NCBI RefSeq assembly: GCF_001659605.2
Contig: NC_035162.2
Coordinates: 13,039,248 to 13,103,247 of the forward strand
Length of the DNA stretch: 64,000 nucleotides
Reading direction: 5' to 3'
DNA from: Manihot esculenta
Taxonomy: Eukaryota; Streptophyta; Magnoliopsida; Malpighiales; Euphorbiaceae
Shown piece by piece: positions 24,435 to 37,107 of the stretch (its first letter is position 1; each line of letters opens with the position of its first letter). Under the pieces are notes generated by a model. The model had not been told where the DNA came from. It did no database searches and was given only the letters and a program-made list of their open reading frames with translations. Position numbers and translations under genes: made by a program.

Positions 24435-26900
24435 CTATCTGCCTTGAGAGTGAACGAAGCCTGAAGGCGGCCATGTGTTGAGATTGTGTATATATAGGTG
24501 AAGAGGATGGCTGGTCTCGGCGAGATTAGAGGCATGAAGTGGGCTGGTGGGCCACCCAATAAGTAGATGTGTCCATGCATGAAATTGACCAAAGGATGAG
24601 GGAAAAGCAGGATATAGTAAGCTTTAGTAGAAAATTCAAAATCTTTGAAGGCTGATGAGATGAGTTTGGGGACAACTTTGAAATTAGATAACAAATTTGT
24701 AGCAGCAGCACATAATTAACTAAATCGAATTGCATGTTACGTGGGGCCAACCTCAGTATTTTCAACATCAATATGTCCAGTTCCTTGGCCTTTTCAGCAG
24801 TAGATAGTGGACATTCTGCAACATTTATTTGTCAACATTTCCTTTGTCAATTTTTTTCCTTATTTAATTCACAATTACAGATGGATGATACTAATTATTT
24901 ATCTCTCAAACTCTGTTGCCAATGTAATTGGATCCTTCCGATCTGGTTTAAACTTAACGTTTTTTTCTGATATTTATTGTATAATACAATTTTTAGTTTA
25001 TACAATTTGGCACGCAAATTGCGTGAAGTTAAAGTTTTTCCTATATGTCTTATTTGTTCTGCACGAATAGAAATTTTGGAGTATTTTTTTTTTTTTCTGT
25101 TCACATACATGTGTCCCTTAATTTTTTAATCTTCACTCTTACAGGTATGATATTGTCAGATCTTTGAGTTTTTCAGTATGGTGAGAAATGCTTTAAAATC
25201 ATTTTCATGAGAATCGAATTCTGCGGCTATCATGCAATTCATTGCAACCCATTTCTCTAACTCTTTAGAATACTTGAAAGACACGTAATAAATAAATTTT
25301 TAAATTGTTACTCTAAATCTCTATACTACTTCATCTCACATTTTTGTTAGCCATATCGAATTTCAACAATATGATGTTTTTATTACTCTTTCATCATATT
25401 GCAATTGACGTCAATTTAGACAAGAGGTTTGTTTACCTCCTGATATATTGAAATTTAATATTGATGTAGTTTGGAGGAATGAGTTTTTCCTTGTATTATG
25501 ATGATTCAAAATGATAATAATATTTTATTAGATGAGATGTCTAAACGTATTTGATGCCATTCTCCTTTAGTATCAGAAGCTTATGCAGTACTTACGATCC
25601 TTCACTTAGTTTTAGTTAGAGATTTGCGATCACTTATTTATTCGATAAATGCAAAAATTTTCTATTTATTGTCTTAAACCTAATTTTATACTTTATTTAG
25701 ATATTTTAACTATTTTTTACGGTTTCAATTATTTAATCTCTCATTTAAATTATCAACAGCATTATAGAGTTATTAATATAATAGCTAAATTTCTTTTAAC
25801 AAATATTTTACCTTTTGACTGAATTTTGGCTAGTCCTACAAAACTAATTTTTGTGGATTGTGGCTAGTCTAGTTTTTGTTTTATAACTTTTACTGCAGTT
25901 TTAGGCAGCCATGTAATGCTTTATTTTGTGGATAAAAAAAAATTAATAATAAAAGAAAGTAGACCAGTAGCTTCGCCATGACAGAGGCCAGAGGGAACCA
26001 TTACCTTGAATGGAAGGACATGGGCTCCACTTTTAGCTAGAAAAGACAATGATCTTAGAGTCCACATGGAATTTCAAATATGGGACATGATTATGTATCA
26101 TATATGATGTCTGCAAAGCCTGACAAGACAAGCCTGTTTGCAACGGTAAAATTACCACTAATGCAGTTGTGCTGTTGATCATGGAAACGTGAAAGTATAT
26201 TCAAATACTATAATCATATCAACTTCAAAATCGTAAGGGCAAAGCGAATATACAACCTGCTCATGTTTTCCAGGCTTTTATAAATACTTAAATCAATTGC
26301 TTCATAAATCTGATAAGCTGCACTTGAAAAGAAACTGTTCTTATTGCCTCTTCATGCCCGCAAATCTACAGAACCCTTATGTAAAATAGTAAATCCAAAA
26401 TACGAGAAATCATACGGTAAAACGGTTGCATCATGTAAAATTACCTACATATATAATAAGTTAATAAAAAATAAACAATTATATAAATATAGCCTAATAA
26501 AAAACAATAAACTCTAAAAATACGGTAGTTAATAGTAAATTTAAAAAATTAATAATAAATAAATTTATATAATTATCCATCTCCTATTAGCTTAGCTTGT
26601 TGTAAGCAATTCTACGTGATATGATGGCCTCACTGTATAATTTTTCCACAAATACAAAGCTAATTTTCATAGTTCACTTGTAAATTCAAGTTTGGGACCA
26701 ATTAGACATGGGAGTTACTGCTGAAGTACCCTAATCATATTAATCAAGAATCAAAAGATTTACGAGCACAGGGTCCTTTGTTTACTAACATAAAGTTTGT
26801 GATAACTTCATTAACAAAAGAGAACATTTTGCAAAAGCAAACCAAGTTATCATACAAGATCTCAATATATGCTGCACCTCAATCTGAACTACAATGCTAC
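24435..26900. other. Intergenic, DUF688-gene promoter and RFC4 3' side
   Basis: TATATATAGG at about 24490 lies 55 bp upstream of the DUF688-gene start and is a likely TATA box. From 24700 to 26500 the DNA is AT-rich with scattered short ORFs and no protein signal. From 26590 to 26900 should be RFC4 3' UTR. Confidence 0.45.
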
Positions 26901-29900
26901 CTAACTCTCATAAGAGAATTCTTGCGGCATGTTACAGAGAGCCTGCATTGTGTTGCTGGCCACATCCAGCAGCTGCAAGTATTCATCTGCGCCGTCAACA
27001 AGACACTGCAAATCCACAGGGGGATGAAAACGTAAGAATTGTGTCCAATAGATGCCTCAGTGTATCAATTATTATCATCAGAAAATAAAAATACGAAGAA
27101 TGTATTATTTTCCATTAAATGTTGTATTATTTTCCATTAAATGTAAAGCATTATAAGACCAATAATGAAGAAAAAATAATTCCAGGAATGCTAAAACAAA
27201 AATAGCCTAGTCAATTTGTCAAAAGCATCACATAACATAAACTTTTGGGAGCATTTATATAAGCTCAAATTTTATATAGTAATGAGCTTAATAACCGTTT
27301 AATTTAATATTTGTATCAAGTTTTATGCAGAATTAATTAAATTATGTATAACGAATACAAGAATCTAGATGCAACTATTTACTCTAGCAGTTAGCAAACT
27401 CAGTCTCATATAAAGTGATGCTTATAATAACCAACCTATAACTTTTTATTGTCTATAACTCAATTTCTGCAGTATCATTTAATATCTATCAACAACAATA
27501 ATGACTTAACAAATGACACCTCCTAACTGGTTTAAGCCTCAAGGATAGAATGATTTCTTGACTGAAAAACCATATGTATTATAGCAAATCAACTTTTACT
27601 GCAATATTCTTCATAATAGTCAGAAACTTGAGAAGGTAGTATGCAACAGAATTGAGCTTTATGGAAATTGACCTTATCAGCTGCAGCCAAACTCTTGCAT
27701 ATTCGAGCTTTCTGTTCATCCGATACATCATCTGCTTCAACCACTACATCAAACAACTGGAAGAAAACATCACATCAATTGCATATTTGTCTAGAAACAG
27801 CAAGGTTATCGGAAGCATCATACTGAGCAAAACAGTACCTGAACAAGCATCTGAGAGACTGGATAGCCTTCTGCAATTACATTATTGACCTCCTTGTTTG
27901 CCAAATCAAAGTCCCCACTTTTGCATGCTGCATAAAGTGCATCTACAAACTCTTGTGGAATGACCTGATAAACCAAAAGACAGATACTAAGCTCAAAACA
28001 TCCTATATGATAGCAAATTGCCCTTGTTTATTATTGCAAGTCAAAATACTCAGCTCCCTGAGCACCAATGTCCCTCTGGCCCTCAATGAATTATCATATA
28101 TTTTACTGCAAAGGACAGCATTTTGGTTATACAAACCTATATTCTACGCTATCAATATACCTTACAAAGAAAAACTACTAATGTATATAAATATATAGAA
28201 TTATACAAGCAAGCAGACAGATGCATATGCAAAATGCACAAATATCAAGAAACAATTTCCAGGAAATTTATTGCCAGAACAAATAAAGTTCAAGGAATCC
28301 ATATTACCCCAGACACACTCAAAAGGTCCTTGGACAAAATTGTTGAGCCAAATAAGCGAGCAGCTCCCTGCAGTAATTAATAACAAAGGAGTTTAACTTC
28401 ATCTCGGGGATGAGAAACAAAGCACGTGACTTTACACAACTTTCATCTTGAACATTGATTATTGAACAAATGATGAATAAAAACGTTAGATGACAGTGGA
28501 GTTCCACATAAATGATCAAAACTGTCATACTGAAGCAAAACTGAAACAATTAGCATTTATATATATAACTTTTAAATAAAAAGGCACAAAATCTTCTATA
28601 AACAAAACTTGGATCCTTGTTTAGGATGACAGTCACATATCACACGTCAATGCATTTGCTATGGTACTAGCTTATTGGCAATTTCAAAAGAAGACAGACA
28701 CATCAACAAAGAAGGAGAATAGTGTAATTTCTAGCAAAGCCTATGGGTACAGGCATTGAAGTATATAAAACAAATTGATATATGACCGAGGGTCAAAACT
28801 TTCTGATATAATCTTACACTACTTGGACCTTTACAGAAGTAACAGAACCCGGTATACAGGCTTGGAATGTATTCTCTAATATTAGTGGTACGAGAGCCTT
28901 TATAAAATAATAAGTCCTGGAAAGATAAAGAGCTACGTTCCTCACAAATACTACAGTTTTAAGACCCCTGTAAAAACCAATAAGTACTAGTCCCTACCAC
29001 CTATACAAAGTTAATTAAAAACATAAATTTGGATCATATAAATCCACATTTTAACCAGAGGAAATAAAATCCAACCATTCTAAGTAGAATGAGAAACATT
29101 ATTTGTAATTGAGAAACCAACCCTAGAGTCTTCCCTTCATCCTTTTGTCAGAATAAAAGATTTCATCCTCAACTTACATTACATTTAAGCACTTCTATTC
29201 ATCTATTTCAAACAGCTATTTTTCTTTTTATTCTAATATACCCACAGCTGAACCTGGATTCTAGATGCTTGAAACTTGAGACTGAGTTTTACATACTAGA
29301 TAATAAATGAATAAAGTAAATTTTGGCGAAACAAGTTTCTATACTCAATTTCAATTAAAATAAAAGGCCAGTCATCATACCAATACTTGATACAAATTTA
29401 CCAATTGGAACTTGATACAAATTTACCAATTGGATTAGTCATGCTATCAGCTGAAATAATATTTTATTTAAATACAGCGATTACATGATAAATATACAAG
29501 GATAACTCGACAAATATACAGGGATAACCTACTTCATCCCTTTATGGGCCAGAAGAAACAAAAATAGGCTAGAGGGACTAGCTGGTTTAACTTGCACATG
29601 TGGAAACGCAATATCAAAAATTCATTACTACAAGAGTGCAACATAGGGTACAAGGATAGTATCATTGTATAACATAAAAATTAACCATATCTTACTTGCA
29701 AGTATGTGATAGCCCGACGAAGATCACCTTGTGATATAGAGCTTAAGGTTGAAAGAGCCTACAGTGGAAATCATATGTTTAGTAAAGGAAAACAAGCCAC
29801 TGTTAAATTTGCTAATGGGAATAAGACAAGGTTTAAGCCAATTGAATTGCTTACCTCTGCATCCAAACTAAGGCCTTCTTCGTTGCAAATGTGCAATATG

Positions 29901-31674
29901 CGGTTGCTCACAATTTCTCCCGAAAGTGGCTTGAACCTGAATTTGGCACATCTCGAAGCAAGAGGTTCTATGATCCTATAGAGATAACAACCACCTTTTA
30001 TTACAATCAGGTACTGCCTATAATAACCTAGACACTTCAGTAAAATGTGATAAAGTTGAGCCTATTCTCCAAATCAAAGAAATTCATCATGCAATATGAA
30101 CATATCAAAGTCCAACCTAATAACTAGACTAATCAGGTTGAATATTCAATAATTGGCATCTAGGTTCCTTTTTTCCTTTTTGAATTTCAATTGATCATAA
30201 ATTGCAATAATAGAGATGCAAAATGAATGCTGTCATGACAGATAAGTAGGACCCTGTCAAGAAATAACTTGCAAAGATTTAATTTGGCAAAGTGGCACAG
30301 AAAGTTGCATGATATTGATCCAAACAGGACAAGGGTTATAGGAATAATAAACTTCAGATCACATTCATCCTCACCCCTGAAGCACTAACGGAAACCAAAA
30401 AGAAATAAGTGCTGATTATGGAAAATATTTGACCACTTTCAATAATATGCATCATAACATTTTAAACAACCTTCTGTTTCATGGAAACTAAGCAAAGTAG
30501 AAAAAGGACCACCTGCTGATATAATTGCATAAGAAAAAGAATCTTGTAATTTTGGAGTAACTTTCCATTGTACGTCTCAGGGCATTCTGAGCGTCTTCAG
30601 TCATTGAATCCGCTTCATCTAGTATAATGATCTTATAAGGTGGACAAGGATAAGCCCTGAAGAATCAGAGAACAGAAATGATATTACAAGGGACCTATCA
30701 CACTTAACAAGCATAAATGATCAAAATCAGAAATAAACGTTATTGCAAGCATTAATACCCTCCATGCTGACCAGAACGTACAGCCACAGCAGCAAAATCC
30801 TTGATCTTAGTCCGAACAACATTGATTCCACGATCATCACTTGCATTTAGCTCCAGAACCCTGGACTTGTAGAGTTCAGGCCTGTAAAAGATTGCTACAA
30901 ATTTAGGACCAACCACGTGAAAGACATATTTCAGAATGGTTTTGACTTCTATCATCTAATCAATGGCAGCAGAATCCACAATCAAGATAGTAGAATCATT
31001 TCTCAAGATGATAGCAGGCATTAAATAACTAAGAGTAACCTCTCCAAGCTTCCGTCTATTCCAAACTATTTATATCAGCTACATGAAGCGCCAAAAACAC
31101 CATAAAGCAATCGAATTAATCTAAACCTGCATCTAACTTTCTATTTAACCATTCAAATCTGAAACTTCTTTACCATTGTCTAGAAATAAACTCAAACTAA
31201 AAGCACGCAGACCAAAAAGATGTTGCTTCAAGTACCCAAAAAGCTGGTGAGCGATGGCCAATGCGGTTGTAGTTTTGCCAGTACCAGGTGGACCATAAAA
31301 GAGCATGTGTGGGCACTGACACGACAAGATAACCCAAAACAATTTATTATAGTGTTAGACCTAGGGTTTGAAAATAAAACAACAAAAATTACCCAAAAAA
31401 AATAAGTTGCAAAGACAACAAAATCAAAAAACTGATAGTATGAAAATTTTGGAGTTGAATTTCTCACATTAGAGGTCTCGAGAGTGTTGGTGAGGACACG
31501 GACGACCTCGTCCTGGTGAGCCACATCCTTCACTTGCTTCGGCCGACTAAGAAAACCAAAATTATCGTAAATGGAAAATGTTCATGTGAGAAATAAGACA
31601 AAATGAATAGCTAAGAAAGATATTCGTTACTATTTCTCAACCCATGGCTGCGAGCTCTGCAATTCTGGCGCCAT
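26901..31674 (-). CDS. RFC4: Replication factor C subunit 4 (clamp loader small subunit)
   Basis: Eleven exons (minus): 31674-31631, 31546-31468, 31315-31236, 30881-30759, 30656-30513, 29975-29855, 29758-29696, 28367-28308, 27964-27839, 27756-27673 and 27005-26901. They join to 342 aa with all junctions GT..AG; Arabidopsis RFC4 (At1g21690) is about the same length. RFC loads the PCNA ring on primed DNA in the nucleus during replication and repair. Visible motifs are the RFC box start (KYRPKQ), Walker [11 protein letters not shown] at 49-58, Walker [10 protein letters not shown] at 118-126, sensor 1 in [10 protein letters not shown], the SRC arginine finger at 164-166 ([11 protein letters not shown]), sensor 2 [11 protein letters not shown], and the C-terminal collar domain. 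All catalytic residues are intact. An E2F site and site II motifs lie just upstream. The exon 4 donor could be placed only one way that keeps frame, giving GGAYPCP. Confidence 0.97.
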
Positions 31675-31706
31675 GGCCTCTCAGCGAGTGGAAGGAGCTA
31701 TTTCTT

Positions 31707-31778
31707 TTTCCCGCTTTTGCTGAGATAGAGAGGGATGGTTTATTGGGCCGGCTTCAAATAACAAGCCCAAGAAGCCCA
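31707..31778 (-). promoter_or_regulatory. E2F site and three site II motifs upstream of RFC4
   Basis: TTTCCCGC at 31707-31714 is a perfect E2F/DP binding site, 33 nt upstream of the RFC4 ATG, so it lies in the leader or core promoter. TGGGCC at 31744-31749 and two AGCCCA (TGGGCT on the other strand) at 31764-31769 and 31773-31778 are site II elements bound by TCP factors in proliferation genes such as PCNA. Their combination with a replication gene fits S-phase control. Confidence 0.7.
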
Positions 31779-31824
31779 ATGTCATTCTGCTCTATCTCCC
31801 ATAAAAATCACAAATTCATCCCTC

Positions 31825-32145
31825 TGCTTAGATAAACTACAATTTAATCCTTGTATTTTAATAAAATTTATAAATTATTTTTTATATTTTTAAAAATCAG
31901 TTATTTAATTTTTAATCTAAAAAAATAAATTAGTCACTTCTGTAAAGGATTCGTTATTTTATTTATATAACTTAATCACTATGATTTTACAAATTCTAAT
32001 AATTTAAATGTATATATCAAATTAATATTTAAATAGATATGGTGATTTAGTATATTTTATAAAACTGAATAGTTATTTTTAAAAAAATACAAAAAAATTA
32101 ATGTATTAATTTTAAATTATGAGGACAAAATTATAATTTAGCCTA
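31825..32145. repeat. MITE-like element with degenerate inverted ends
   Basis: The left end reads ACAATTTAATCCTTGTATTT and the right end, reversed, reads AAATTATAATTTTGTCCTC. The inner parts (TTTTTAAAAATCAGTTATTT against CAGTTTTATAAAATATAC) are also loosely inverted. The outline resembles the longer element at 32274-32996, but the ends are too decayed for a firm call. Confidence 0.35.
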
Positions 32146-32273
32146 GCTATTATTGCTTACCAATTACCATTGCAATTACTGTTTGCACAACCCCCTCATA
32201 ATTACAGTTCAGTTTATGGCCCTTAATTTTGTTTCATTTCAATTCCTCGTCCTCCTTTTATTTTATATTTTTT

Positions 32274-32996
32274 GGGATGATTTACAATTTAGTCCCTGAG
32301 TATTACCATTATTAACAAGTCAGTCCTTGTATTTTTAGAAACCTATTAAAACGTCCTTATGTTTTATTTCCGTCAACGAAATAGTCCTTCCGTCCTATTT
32401 TCCGTTAAAATTAGATAAAGGAGGAGAGATAAAATTTTTAAAATCCAATTTTACCCTCAAATAAAACCATTTATTTAGTCTTTGTATATTACAATTATTA
32501 ACAAGTTAGTCCTTACATTTTTAAAAATCTATTAAAATATTTTTATCTTTTTTCATATCTATTAAAACGTCCTTATCGTTTTTTTTCGTCAATGAAATAG
32601 TCCCTATCTTTTCTCATATCTATTAAAACATTCTTATCGTTTTTTTATGTCAACGAAATAGTCCCTCCTCAAGAAGAAGAAAAGAATTAATGAAGAATAA
32701 GAAGAAGAAGAAGAAGAAGGAGAAGAAGCAGAAGAAGAAGGAGAAGAAGAAGAAGCAGAAGAAGCAGAAGCAAAAGCAGAAGGAAGAAGAATTGATGAAG
32801 AAGAAAAGGAAGGAGGAGGAGGAGAAAAATAATGGGGGTAATATAGTCTTTTACTATATTTTTAACGGCAAAAATAGACAGAAGGACTATTTCGTTGACG
32901 GAGAGAAAACATAAGGACGTTTTAATAGGTTTTTAAAAATACAGGGACTGACTTGTTAATAATGGTAATACCCAGGGACTAAATCATAAATTACCC
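32274..32996. mobile_element. Non-autonomous long-TIR element 1 (MULE-like)
   Basis: About 120 bp at 32274-32400 and 32870-32996 are inverted copies with few mismatches. They share ATTTAGTCCCTG, TATTACCATTATTAACAAGT, CCTATTAAAACGTCCTTATG and GTCAACGAAATAGTCC. Within the left arm, 32476-32665 repeats parts of the TIR in direct orientation (CTATTAAAACGTCCTTATCG, GAAATAGTCCCT, twice). The core 32690-32830 is a (GAA)n-rich purine tract. It codes for no transposase. Long TIRs fit the Mutator-like class, but the AT-rich flanks give no clear 9-bp target duplication. It lies 600 bp upstream of RFC4. Confidence 0.75.
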
Positions 32997-33082
32997 TTTT
33001 TATTGTTGTGTTTCTCATAGTTCTATGATAATATATAAAGAATATACTCTTCTCTTTATCTAAACATGCCAGTTCAACAAGA

Positions 33083-33172
33083 CCTTAATCAAATAGATTC
33101 TATATCGATATACCTTAATCAAATAGATTCTATATCGATATACCTTAATCAAATAGATTCTATATCGATATA
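33083..33172 (+). repeat. Three perfect 30-bp tandem repeats
   Basis: The unit begins CCTTAATCAAATAGATTC and ends TATATCGATATA. Copies lie at 33083-33112, 33113-33142 and 33143-33172 with no mismatch among them. The lack of drift suggests a recent expansion. Confidence 0.95.
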
Positions 33173-35019
33173 AATCAGACAGATTGAACTGAAGACTTAA
33201 GGTTGAATTACAAACCGATTATTTTCTCGGCACATTTCCAAAATTATAAATATATATGTTTTGAACTAAATTGATATAATATGAGAAATAAATAAAGAAT
33301 AAGTTAATTGATTCCGCATTTATTAGTCAATTGATCACCGTTAATGAGCGATTGACATACCTACAAAAGATATTTTTTACCAAACCAATGATACGATGCA
33401 AAAGTAGTCAAAAGACATTTTTTATCAATCCAATGACATATGATGCAAAGGTAGTCAAAGCGGACAAGAGAATATATATACCCTTGACAAATCCTAAAAG
33501 GAAGACTACTCAAAAAATCACCACCATTTCACATTTCTAAACAAAATTTTAATCTCTTCAAATATAATATCTAAACTTATTATTTTCATTTACTATTAGC
33601 GTTTATTCCCTTTGAATTAATTTTAATTTATTGATATTCTCGTAAATCAAAATATTTATTCAAATATTTACGTCCTATACTCATCAAATCAAATTATTTA
33701 TTCAAATATTTAGATTCTATACCTCTCCAAATCTAACATCATCGATGCGTAGTTAGTATTATTTGAAATTTTTTTATTTAAATAAAAGTTATAATCAAAT
33801 TATTATAAAAATAAAACTAAATCAAATTAATTTAATTTAAATCCGTTTAATTTATAGATTATAAATAGAACAATAAAAAGATAAATCAGCATTAAATTAC
33901 ATAACTATTTTATTTAGGCATTAAATTGATAGAAAATTAAATATTTTTTAAATAAATAATTTTATATTATATAGACTATGATCCTAAATTTTAGCTTAAT
34001 TAATGGATTAATTCTTATATTTTTAAAACTAAATATTTAAATCTCTTTATATTTAATCTATATAAAATTATAATTTTTATATCCGTTATAGACATTAGTT
34101 CAAAACTAGTGGATAATTAAATTTTTTCTAAAAATATAATTTTTTTCTAAAATACTATTTATAAAAATTTACAATCCATTTAAAAATAGCTGGAATTATA
34201 AGTTTTTTTTGAAAATTTGAAAATTATAAGTATTAGAATATTTTAATAAATGAAAATTAAAGAATAAAAAATGTTAAAAATTAGTTAAATGATATATTAT
34301 AAATAAAAATTAATGGAGACTTAAGTATTATTTTAAATAAAAAAAAATGAAGGATCAAAATGTTTAAATTGTAATAGATGAGGACGGATTGATTATAAAA
34401 ATATTTAAGTGTATAAATTTAAAAACACATAAATTGATCCATTGATTATGTTAAAATTTAAGAACTTAAATATAATTTATTAATATAAAGATAATAGTAA
34501 AATACATTTTAATAAAATACATTTTCACGATAAAAAGAGATATAGAGACTTCTAATTTGAATGGACTGATTATAAAGAAAATTAAGTGTTGGATTTTAAA
34601 AATATAGAAACCGATTTATTAGTTATATTAAATTTTAAAAATTAAAATATAATTTATCCATATTTTTATATAGATATATTCTTATTTTTTTATTGAAAAT
34701 ACCTGTCTGAGTTACTTACATGAATGTATATGCCTTATTATATTAAAAGGATTTTATGCATAAATGACACTTCAAATATTCAGAAAAATGCTTTGAGAAG
34801 TTAAAACTCTCAATTCATTTGTTGATTTGCTAAATAACTTTGATTACTTTTTAAAAAGTTCACCACCCAAAACGTAGTGTATTTATATTAAACAACGTTG
34901 ATGATGATTTGAAATTAAAAAACAGAGGGTAAAGTTTTTGGTATATATATACGTAAGATTAGTCTGAATAGTTTACATTTTTTTTTTATTTATCATCTGG
35001 TGATGTGTAACCGTCACCC
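33173..35019. other. AT-rich intergenic, no gene recognised
   Basis: Two neighbouring segments, about 34380-34480 and 34560-34660, resemble each other: each has GATTATAAA, then TTAAGTGT, then a TTAAAATATAATTTAT-type end. They are diverged tandem copies. A 69-codon ORF at 33331-33540 is lysine-rich with no domain and is probably chance. Nothing else can be supported. Confidence 0.45.
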
Positions 35020-35120
35020 CTGCTATAATGCTCATGTCGCTAACATACAGAACGACATACTATTTTATTTCTATATCGTCAAGCGACTATTTAATTTTTT
35101 TCGGCGCTCATGATATGGTT
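35020..35120. repeat. Dispersed repeat family R1, copy D
   Basis: It carries the R1 core CGTCAAGCGACTATTTAATT and TTTTTTCGGCGCTCATG, as in the copy at 51705-51805, but lacks the right-hand GCAAAGTGACTG block. It abuts the higher-order repeat that follows. Confidence 0.5.
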
Positions 35121-35640
35121 CTAAATATAGATGGGTCTGTTTCCCGCTAACCCATCAAGTTAGGTGAATTGAATATCTTTTTATTGAGTCCGAGCCCCGT
35201 TTTGTCCGACCTGTTCGAGCGTGATTTGAATTGCGTGCCAGTAAATAGGCTTGCATAATAGACTGGATCAGGTGAATTTAATTAATCCTTTTTATTAGGC
35301 CCGAGCCCCGTTTTGTCCAGTCGTCCAGTCTGCTTAAACGTGGTTTGAATTGCCTGCTAGCGTCGATTTGCATAACGTCCATGCTGACATGATCCTAAAT
35401 ATAGATGGGTCAATTTCCCGCTAACCCATCAAGTTGGGTGAATTAAATCTCTTTCTCTTGAGTCCGAGCCCCGTTTTGTGCGGCTTGTTCGAGCGTGGTT
35501 TGAATTGCGTGCTAGTGGACAAGCTTACATAATAGATTGGATCAGGTGAATTGAATCCCTTTTTATTGGGTCCAAACCCCGTTTTGTCCAATCTGCTTAA
35601 ACGTGGTTTGAATTGACAGCTAATGTCGGTTTGCATAATG
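35121..35640. repeat. Higher-order tandem repeat, 274-bp unit with internal halves
   Basis: CTAAATATAGATGGGTC starts a unit at 35121 and again at 35395, a period of 274 bp. Each unit holds two related halves marked by a CCGAGCCCCGTTTTGT-like block at about 35190, 35301, 35464 and 35572 (spacings 111, 163 and 108). Each block is followed by CGTGGTTTGAATTG and GCATAAT. An older half-unit duplication was thus followed by duplication of the pair. It could be a fragment of an LTR or of a satellite. Confidence 0.8.
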
Positions 35641-37107
35641 GACTATAGTGGATTACGGCTTGACTCTCTTATATGGGTTCGACTACGGTTCGAGTCACAG
35701 AGACCAAGCGGTACAACGTCTTAGTGAATTTAGTTATTTTAATAATTTTATATTTTATGTATTTATTTATATATTTGTTTGGATTTTAAATTTGAGGATT
35801 GCTACTGTGATTTTATGTCACCTTCAATTTTTTAAGGTTGAAAAACTGAGAAATGTTCAATTCACTCCTCTTAAAACTTTATTTAAAAACTTTAATAATA
35901 AATTAGCAGAATTTTAAAATCTAAAAATCTCACTAACATGCTTGCAAGTCACAACTTAAATTCAACCACAATAAAATTCAAAGTAAAATTACAAAGCTTC
36001 CTGCTCTAACTGAAAAGGGTTAAGACAAGAAAACTACAATTCCATAAGTCAGATAATTTTAATTAAATGATGAAATAGCCTCACCTATAACAAATCAACA
36101 ACTCAAAAAGGAAAATCAAATATCATATATTTTTTTAATTAACCATTATATTTTACTTTTTATGTTAATATTTTTTTATAAAGTTAGAAAATTACCACTA
36201 TTTATAATAACATGATATTATAAACACTAATTTTATATAAATTAAACTAAATACTCTAAAGTAAAAATAATAAAAATATATGATATTTTTTTATATTTTT
36301 AAATACTCTTATACGTTATTATTTGTTAATTTAACAATAGTGTAACTTCAATACTCCTAGTAAAATCTGCTCTACGTTTATAAATGCAACTTAATTAATT
36401 TCAAATTCATAGAATTATAGATCTTCATTGTCAATTAAATCCTTCATTAACATTCAAAGGGCAAAATTAACTTAAACAACTAAATTCTCAACATAATGAT
36501 GACTAATCCCCCAATCATATGAGCCAATTTGTAATTTGCAGAGTATAAAAATTCAATTTCTACGTGTGACTGACTAGCTCAATTATTCAGAAAAATGTCT
36601 CTCTTGCTCTTTAACCTACTACTACTAAGGACAGATTCAGTGACCGTTTAAATTTCGAATTCAAAACTTCACGCTTCACCTGACAGTTCTGTGATTTTCG
36701 AAACAATAACCAACCAATCAAATAAGCCAAAACGAAGATGGCATAAAAGTCAATCCAGGTGTTCTCAATTGGTTTGTCTGTCACGGCAGTATTTCCCAAC
36801 AGAAAAGGGCCGAGGACATGAGAGTGGGCCCCACTCCGCTACGCTCCTAACGAATACCGAGCCAGAATCGACGGTCTCGATTTTCCTTCAATTCAAATCA
36901 ACCCCTTCCCCCGCTTCAAAAGCATTAAACAAATATTAAATAACGCAGCACAGGATCACTCTCTCTCTCTCGCTCTCCATCTCTGAAAGGAAAGAAACTC
37001 TGCAAAAGAACTTCAAAGAAAACCATTTGATTTTGCCTTTTCAAAATCCAAACAATTCTCCTTTTAAAGGCTCTCTTTCTCTCAGAGGGAGAGTATTGTT
37101 GGGGAAA
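35641..37107. other. Intergenic, cyclin gene promoter and leader
   Basis: From 35900 to 36500 the DNA is AT-rich with nothing recognisable. From 36600 the composition becomes balanced. A GTGGGCCCCAC palindrome (site II core) lies at about 36824, and a TC-rich leader with CTCTCTCTCTCG at about 36957-36975. This stretch should hold the promoter and 5' UTR of the cyclin gene. Confidence 0.5.
36641..36651 (-). promoter_or_regulatory. Possible MSA (mitosis-specific activator) element
   Basis: On the minus strand the site reads TTAAACGGTCA and holds the AACGG core of MSA elements, bound by three-repeat MYB factors in G2/M genes. It agrees with YCYAACGGYYA at 9 of 11 positions. It lies about 460 bp before the cyclin start. 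Single short motifs can be chance. Confidence 0.35.

Noticed and set aside
35670..35700. tRNA-like B-box GGTTCGAGTC
   Set aside because: No A-box at the right distance and no pairing acceptor stem.
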